From CAWHMN01 sp051001135 (GTDB taxonomy: Bacteria > Acidobacteriota > Terriglobia > Terriglobales > Acidobacteriaceae), in contig JBPCNO010000128.1 of the NCBI GenBank assembly GCA_051001135.1, forward strand, positions 1-26,303: 26,303 nucleotides of DNA, written 5' to 3'. The translations under genes were made by a program, and so were the position numbers. The notes under the pieces are model-generated. The model ran no database searches and was not told the DNA's origin. It saw nothing but the letters and a program-made list of their open reading frames with translations. Below, piece by piece: positions 22,601 through 26,303 of the stretch. How positions within the stretch are numbered: the first letter of the stretch is position 1; each line of letters begins with the position of its first letter.

Positions 22601-22852
22601 TTGCAAGTACAGGAAATCATCGCGGAAATAGATCAGGAGATAGCACGTTTACAGCAGGCACGCAGCCTGCTCGCCGGAACACAGTCCAGACGTGGCCGTC
22701 CACGTGGCTCCCGGAATGTCACAAAGGCCAGTACCAAGAGTACTGCTCGTCCCGCCCGCGCCGCCCGGAAGATGACTCCGGAAGGCCGCAAGCGCATTGC
22801 GGAAGCGATGCGGAAGCGTTGGGCGGAGCGCAAGAAAGCAGACTCGAAGTAA
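22601..22852 (+). CDS. Mini AT-hook / nucleoid-like DNA-binding protein (83 aa)
   Basis: A small basic protein in three parts. Residues 1-25 form an amphipathic helix (IIAEIDQEIARLQQARSLL) likely to self-associate. Residues 30-37 hold an AT-hook core, R31-G-R-P34 in RRGRPRGSR, which binds the AT minor groove. A Lys/Arg/Ala-rich, histone-H1-like linker leads to the C-terminal helix EGRKRIAEAMRKRWAERKK (61-79). This layout resembles short H-NS/HU-tail-like proteins; the exact family is uncertain. The start is a TTG at 22601 with a perfect AGGAGG 4 nt upstream, the strongest Shine-Dalgarno in this part of the window. A hairpin terminator follows at 22890-22920. Confidence 0.75.
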   Translation: MQVQEIIAEIDQEIARLQQARSLLAGTQSRRGRPRGSRNVTKASTKSTARPARAARKMTPEGRKRIAEAMRKRWAERKKADSK

Positions 22853-22889
22853 GCTTCCTGGCGAAATAGCCTTTTCCAAATTCGAACAC

Positions 22890-22920
22890 GAAAGGGCAGC
22901 CTTCCCGGTCTGCCCCTTTC
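22890..22920 (+). terminator. Hairpin downstream of the AT-hook gene
   Basis: GAAAGGGCAG (22890-22899) pairs with CTGCCCCTTTC (22910-22920) with one bulged C and a 10-nt loop, 38 bp after the stop. T-containing sequence follows (CCCCGTCATAGTTTTCC). Likely a Rho-independent terminator, possibly acting on both converging genes. Confidence 0.65.
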
Positions 22921-22977
22921 CCCGTCATAGTTTTCCTGTCACAACGGATCCCGTCAGAACCAGATAGGAGAGATCGC

Positions 22978-23706
22978 CTAGCGAATCTCCTCCCCCGCTT
23001 TCACCTGCAGCACCTCGATGCCGCTACCCTCCAGGTAGGTAGACAGCTCGGCCGGTGATCCGGTCAATACCGGAAATGTTCCGTAATGCACCGGGAGCAC
23101 GCGCTCGACACCAAGGTATTTCGCTGCCAGGGCTGCATGCTTCGGCCCCATGGTGTAGTTGTCGCCGATGGGCAGGATGCCGAACGACGGCGCGTAGAGT
23201 TCCTTGAATAAACGCATATCTCCGAACAAGGATGTATCGCCGGCGATGTAGACCGTGGGGCCTCGGTCGAGCGCCAGCATGTAGCCTGCGGGATTTCCGC
23301 CATAGATCAGCTTGTCCCCATCCTTGATGCTGGAGGAGTGTTTCGCTTCTACCATGGTGGCCGTCACATCCTTGAAGCGGAAGCTGCCGCCAAGATTCAT
23401 CCCATTGGTGATCTCCTCCGGCACGCCGTGCTGCTGCATCCAGGTGATCAGTTCGTTCATCCCCAGGACCTTCGGCTTGTATTTCTTCGCCACCGCTACC
23501 CCATCATGGAAGTGATCGTCGTGCCCGTGCGTGATCAGCAAAAGATCGATCCGCTCGGGCATGCGGTAATCCTTGGGGAACCGCGGGTTACCTTCCATCC
23601 AGGGATCGATAAGGATCGATGTCCCCGCTGCCGTTCGCATGTGTACCGTCGCATGTCCCAGCCACGTAACCACCGCGCCGCCGAGACCCTGAGTCGCTTC
23701 CGTCAT
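22978..23706 (-). CDS. UPF0173 metallo-beta-lactamase-fold hydrolase
   Basis: A 242-residue cytosolic metal-dependent hydrolase of the UPF0173 family (YtkL-like). The dinuclear metal motif H60-G-H62-D-D64-H65 lies in LLLITHGHDDHFHDG. Other conserved elements are TWLGHATVHM near the N-terminus, ILIDPWMEGNP (31-41), VEAKHSSS, YIAGDTSLFGDM and VLPVHYGTFPVL. Physiological substrate unknown. The ATG at 23706 has AGAGGG 9 nt upstream and yields the usual start a few residues before the first strand; the open frame continues upstream to 23784 without a comparable ribosome-binding site. It is divergent from the P450 gene, with a 126-bp shared regulatory gap. Confidence 0.93.
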   Translation of the reverse strand: MTEATQGLGGAVVTWLGHATVHMRTAAGTSILIDPWMEGNPRFPKDYRMPERIDLLLITHGHDDHFHDGVAVAKKYKPKVLGMNELITWMQQHGVPEEITNGMNLGGSFRFKDVTATMVEAKHSSSIKDGDKLIYGGNPAGYMLALDRGPTVYIAGDTSLFGDMRLFKELYAPSFGILPIGDNYTMGPKHAALAAKYLGVERVLPVHYGTFPVLTGSPAELSTYLEGSGIEVLQVKAGEEIR

Positions 23707-23832
23707 ATCGCGTAACCCTCTTTCTTTTTTCATGGTTGCAAAACACCCAGCCGCAGAGGACGTTGTGCTCTGCGTGCACTCCACTGCAGCCTGTACTCTT
23801 GAGATGCAGACCGAAAGGGCTTACTGACGCGC

Positions 23833-25284
23833 ATGCCGGAGTGCAGCCCGAACATCCTTTTAGCGCCGAACGGCCGCTGGCCCGCGGGGCCCCACCTTTC
23901 ACAGCGCCTGCTCTCGGGCGCGTTGTTCCGCGGCAACTCCGCCGAATTCATGGTCTCCAATGCACGGCGCTACGGCGACCTGGTGCACTTCCGCGCCGCC
24001 GGCCGCGACGTCTTGCAGTGCAACCATCCCGAACTCGTCCATGAGATGCTGGTGCGCGATGCGCCGCGGCACCACCGCGGCATCGTGATGCAGCGCGCGC
24101 GTTTCGTGCTGGGCGATGGCATGCTGACCAGCGAAGAGCCCCTGCACATGCGGCAGCGCCGGCTTTCGCAGCCTGCCTTTCACCGCGACCGCATCGCCGG
24201 CTATGGCGAGATCATCGGCCGCTACGCGCTGACCATGACCGATCGCTGGCAGGACGGCAGCACCCGCGATCTGCACGCGGACATGCTCCTGCTCGCGCTC
24301 AGCATCGTCGGCAAGTGCCTCTTCGATACCGAGGTCGATACCGAAGTGAAACGCGTCGCCGCCGCGGTGGACGCCTTCATGGGCTTCCTCCCGCTCGCCT
24401 TCCTGCCCTTCTCGAAGACCATCCTCCGCCTGCCCCTGCCGCTCATGCGCCGCATTCGTAACGGTGAAGCGGAGCTCACCGCCATGATCGACGGCATGAT
24501 CCAGCGACGCCGCGCCGAGCCGGGCGATCGCGGGGATCTGCTCTCCATGCTGATCGAAGCGGTTGATCCTGAGGTCGACTCTGGGATCGACTCCGAGATT
24601 GATTCCGGGATCGACTCTGGGATCGACTCTGGCCTAGCGACAGCAGAGAACCCCGGTCAGATGTCCGACCGCCAAGTGCGCGATGAATGCCTCACCCTGC
24701 TGCTCGCCGGACATGAGACCACCGCCAACGCACTCAGCTTTGCGCTCTGGCTGCTGGCCACGCATCCCGCCATCCAGGATGCCGTGCATGCGGAGGCCGT
24801 GGCCGCCCTGCGCGATCCCATCGCCACCGCGGCCGACTACCCCGCGCTCCCCTTCACCCGCGCGGTCTTCGCCGAGGCCATGCGGCTCTATCCACCCGTT
24901 TGGGTCACCGCCCGCACCGCGGCCCAGAGCTACGAATTTCGCGGCTTCGCCATCCCCTCCGGCGCGCTGCTCCTCGCCCCGCAGATCGCCATCCATCACG
25001 ACCCCCGTTTCTACCCCGAACCCGAACGCTTCGACCCTACCCGCTTCCTCGATGACGGCGCCCGTGCCGAACGTCCCCGCCTCGCTTACTTCCCCTTCGG
25101 CGCAGGCGGCCGTCGGTGCATCGGCGAAGGCCTGGCCTGGATGGAGGGCGTGCTCACGCTGGCGACGGTGCTTCGCGATTGGCAACTCGCTCCGACCGCC
25201 GCCGCTCTAACGGAACTCGCCGTGCTCCCCCGCATCACGCTGCGGCCCAAAAACGGTCTCCCGCTGGTCCTCAGCCGCCGTTAA
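23833..25284 (+). CDS. Cytochrome P450
   Basis: A 483-residue soluble heme monooxygenase. The C-helix motif HMRQRRLSQPAFH (105-117), the oxygen-binding I-helix AGHETT (292-297), E348-A-M-R351 of the K-helix, the PERF-like region (PEPERFDPTRF, 395-405) and the heme-thiolate loop FPFGAGGRRC with C429 are all intact. The layout is closer to class-II-like bacterial P450s of the CYP102/CYP4 type than to CYP101-type enzymes. No ferredoxin or reductase is adjacent; the Rieske ferredoxin is 20 kb away and is not a known P450 partner. Residues 247-266 come from five 12-bp repeats inserted in the loop before the I-helix. The ATG at 23833 has a weak ribosome-binding site. Substrate unknown. Confidence 0.95.
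   Translation: MPECSPNILLAPNGRWPAGPHLSQRLLSGALFRGNSAEFMVSNARRYGDLVHFRAAGRDVLQCNHPELVHEMLVRDAPRHHRGIVMQRARFVLGDGMLTSEEPLHMRQRRLSQPAFHRDRIAGYGEIIGRYALTMTDRWQDGSTRDLHADMLLLALSIVGKCLFDTEVDTEVKRVAAAVDAFMGFLPLAFLPFSKTILRLPLPLMRRIRNGEAELTAMIDGMIQRRRAEPGDRGDLLSMLIEAVDPEVDSGIDSEIDSGIDSGIDSGLATAENPGQMSDRQVRDECLTLLLAGHETTANALSFALWLLATHPAIQDAVHAEAVAALRDPIATAADYPALPFTRAVFAEAMRLYPPVWVTARTAAQSYEFRGFAIPSGALLLAPQIAIHHDPRFYPEPERFDPTRFLDDGARAERPRLAYFPFGAGGRRCIGEGLAWMEGVLTLATVLRDWQLAPTAAALTELAVLPRITLRPKNGLPLVLSRR
24571..24630. repeat. Five in-frame 12-bp tandem repeats inside the P450 gene
   Basis: Five units of the type GGGATCGACTCT (first and third slightly changed) encode EVDS, GIDS, EIDS, GIDS, GIDS. The period is a multiple of three, so the frame is preserved at any copy number. 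They lie in the loop between H and I helices, 26 residues before AGHETT. Confidence 0.92.
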
Positions 25285-25310
25285 CAGCCGCCGTTAAGAG
25301 CCGCCGTTAA
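25272..25310. repeat. Three 13-bp tandem repeats spanning the P450 stop codon
   Basis: CAGCCGCCGTTAA occurs twice and GAGCCGCCGTTAA once, in perfect tandem. The first unit encodes the last residues (S-R-R) and the TAA stop of the P450. Because each unit contains the stop, changing the number of downstream units would not alter the protein. Confidence 0.88.
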
Positions 25311-25366
25311 GATACGCTCGTGCCAGCAGCGATCATCGGGAGCTATCCAAGGAGACCATCGCAGCC

Positions 25367-25777
25367 ATGCGCGCAAGCGGAACATTCGAAGTGAAGATGA
25401 CCCCTCAGCCGTCGACTCATGCAGACGACGCAAACGCGGCCACGGCAGTCCCAGCCCGGCTGCTCATAGACAAGCAGTTCCACGGTGAACTCCAGGCCAC
25501 CAGCCGGGGTGAGATGCTGGCCGCCCGCACCGAGACCCCAGGCTCTGCCGGCTACGTCGCTCTCGAGCGGGTCAGCGGAACGCTCCACGAGCGCAGCGGT
25601 ACCTTTGTCCTGCAGCACAGCGGCACCATGACGCGCGGCGTTCCCCAACTGATCATCACCGTCGTGCCGGACTCCGGCACCGGCGACCTGGTTGGACTCG
25701 CCGGTCAGATGACCATCCACATCGCCGACGGCAAGCACTCCTACGACTTCGAATACACTCTCAGCGAAAACGCCTGA
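25367..25777 (+). CDS. DUF3224 family protein
   Basis: A 136-residue protein matching the DUF3224 pattern: MRASGTFEVKMTPQ at the N-terminus, DKQFHGELQATSRGEMLAA in the middle, YVALERVSGTLHERSGTFVLQHSG, and the C-terminal GDLVGLAGQMTIHIADGKHSYDFEY. Relatives are predicted to form a small beta-barrel related to allene-oxide-cyclase-like proteins; no enzymatic activity is established. No signal peptide. The ATG at 25367 has AAGGAGA 12 nt upstream. It lies 82 bp after the P450 on the same strand and could be co-transcribed, although the 13-bp repeat array separates them. Confidence 0.88.
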   Translation: MRASGTFEVKMTPQPSTHADDANAATAVPARLLIDKQFHGELQATSRGEMLAARTETPGSAGYVALERVSGTLHERSGTFVLQHSGTMTRGVPQLIITVVPDSGTGDLVGLAGQMTIHIADGKHSYDFEYTLSENA

Positions 25778-25800
25778 CCGCCAGTTGCTATTTTTAGTGC

Positions 25801-25827
25801 CATCCCGAGCGAAATCGAATATCTGCG
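25801..25827. repeat. Degenerate dispersed repeat copy
   Basis: CATCCCGAGCGAAATCGAATATCTGCG resembles a shortened version of the other copies (CATyCtGAGCGAA...ATCTGCG). It lies in the gap between the DUF3224 and radical-SAM genes. Match quality is the weakest of the set. Confidence 0.4.
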
Positions 25828-25952
25828 TTTGCTTCCTTCCGGAACAAAATCGTCCCGCTCCGCAGCGTGAAGAGACTCTTCACGAAATAAGCCGCACATC
25901 CCGCTTGACGCCGGATCATGGGCCGCCGTATTCTGGCCTTAGAGGCGAACAA

Positions 25953-26303
25953 ATGGCGAATACCCAGGCCGCACCCTCCCTCCCGCTCTTCCCCGAGCCC
26001 TCATTCCCAAACACTGCTCGTATGCCCCTACCCGTCCACGGCATCGCCCGCCTGGCCGCCAGCGCCACCCACCTCGCGGACGGGCACCAGATCAACTTCC
26101 GCTCGCTCCCCGTGCGCTCCCTGCTCAACCGCAGCGTCTCCAAACGCCGCCTGCGCTTCACCTGGAGCATCAATCCCTACCGCGGATGTGAGTTCGCCTG
26201 CCGCTACTGCCACGCCCGATACACCCATGAGTTCATGGCGCTGCGCGCCCCCGCCAGCTTCGAGCGCAAGATCTTCGTCGGGGAGAACGCCGCCCGACTG
26301 CTC
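25953..26303 (+). CDS. SplB-like radical SAM protein (Rv2578c/PA0069 type), 3'-truncated by the window edge
   Basis: The first 117 codons of a radical SAM enzyme; the frame is open to the window end. The iron-sulfur cluster motif C79-x3-C83-x2-C86 lies in NPYRGCEFACRYCHARYTHE (74-93). This spacing and the following Tyr-Thr-His-Glu context are characteristic of the spore-photoproduct-lyase-related family that includes Rv2578c, whose reaction is unknown. The upstream segment LNRSVSKRRLRFTWSINPYR is also family-typical. The ATG at 25953 has AGAGG 7 nt upstream (25941-25945). An alternative in-frame ATG at codon 24 lacks a good ribosome-binding site. No neighbours to the right are visible. Confidence 0.9.
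   Translation, partial: MANTQAAPSLPLFPEPSFPNTARMPLPVHGIARLAASATHLADGHQINFRSLPVRSLLNRSVSKRRLRFTWSINPYRGCEFACRYCHARYTHEFMALRAPASFERKIFVGENAARLL

Noticed and set aside
23804..23827. A seven-codon ORF (MQTERAY) ending 5 nt before the P450 start, considered as a leader peptide
   Set aside because: It has no ribosome-binding site and no alternative hairpins or regulatory codon runs; such short frames are expected by chance.

Overview
The window reads as ordinary chromosome of a high-GC, soil-type bacterium. My best guess is Acidobacteriota, class Terriglobia. This is inferred from the kind of gene content (fused E1 dehydrogenase, Rieske/DUF5076 pair, a tiny AT-hook protein, YyaL and DUF3224 proteins) and from dispersed intergenic repeats of the type GTCATyCTGAGC...GAAGAATC, which I associate with that group; I could not run a taxonomic search. 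No rRNA, tRNA, CRISPR array, insertion sequence or phage gene was seen.

Layout. 1-2540: central glycolysis on the + strand, with the 3' part of pgk, a small membrane protein, then tpiA, closed by a hairpin. 2668-3278 (-): a Rieske ferredoxin and a DUF5076 protein in one operon. 3431-5106 (+): a 60-residue zinc-ribbon protein directly followed by a membrane-anchored alpha/beta-hydrolase that has lost its catalytic serine, then a DoxX-family membrane protein. 5140-5810 (-): an antitoxin/PIN-toxin pair. 5878-8049 (-): a fused alpha+beta E1 of a branched-chain/pyruvate-type 2-oxoacid dehydrogenase. 8421-10685 (+): a proton-pumping membrane pyrophosphatase of the potassium-independent subclass. 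10812-12173 (+): a membrane-anchored SpoIIE/RsbU-type phosphatase carrying an in-frame 15-bp minisatellite. 12255-13764 (-): a family-2 O-methyltransferase and a secreted coiled-coil protein. 13818-14813 (+): an MscS-type channel that overlaps convergently with a YyaL/DUF255 thioredoxin-fold protein (-). 17061-18679 (-): an M20 peptidase translationally coupled to a small membrane protein. 18875-19549 (-): a CCoAOMT-like O-methyltransferase. 19682-21947 (+): an alpha/beta-hydrolase and a glycerate 2-kinase of the MOFRL type. 22150-22852 (+): an unknown protein and a mini AT-hook protein. 22978-23706 (-): a UPF0173 metallo-hydrolase. 23833-25777 (+): a cytochrome P450 with its own in-frame minisatellite, and a DUF3224 protein. 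The window ends inside a SplB-like radical-SAM gene.

Functionally this is a housekeeping and metabolic mosaic: glycolysis (pgk, tpiA, glycerate kinase), energy conservation (pyrophosphatase, E1 dehydrogenase), stress and turgor (MscS, SpoIIE phosphatase, toxin-antitoxin) and small-molecule modification (two methyltransferases, a P450). I see no single cluster that is clearly a new multi-gene system. The most unusual signals are a scatter of 12-15 bp tandem repeats inside and between unrelated genes, the dispersed/inverted repeat family between genes, the catalytically degenerate hydrolase paired with a zinc-ribbon peptide, and glycerate-kinase motif changes.
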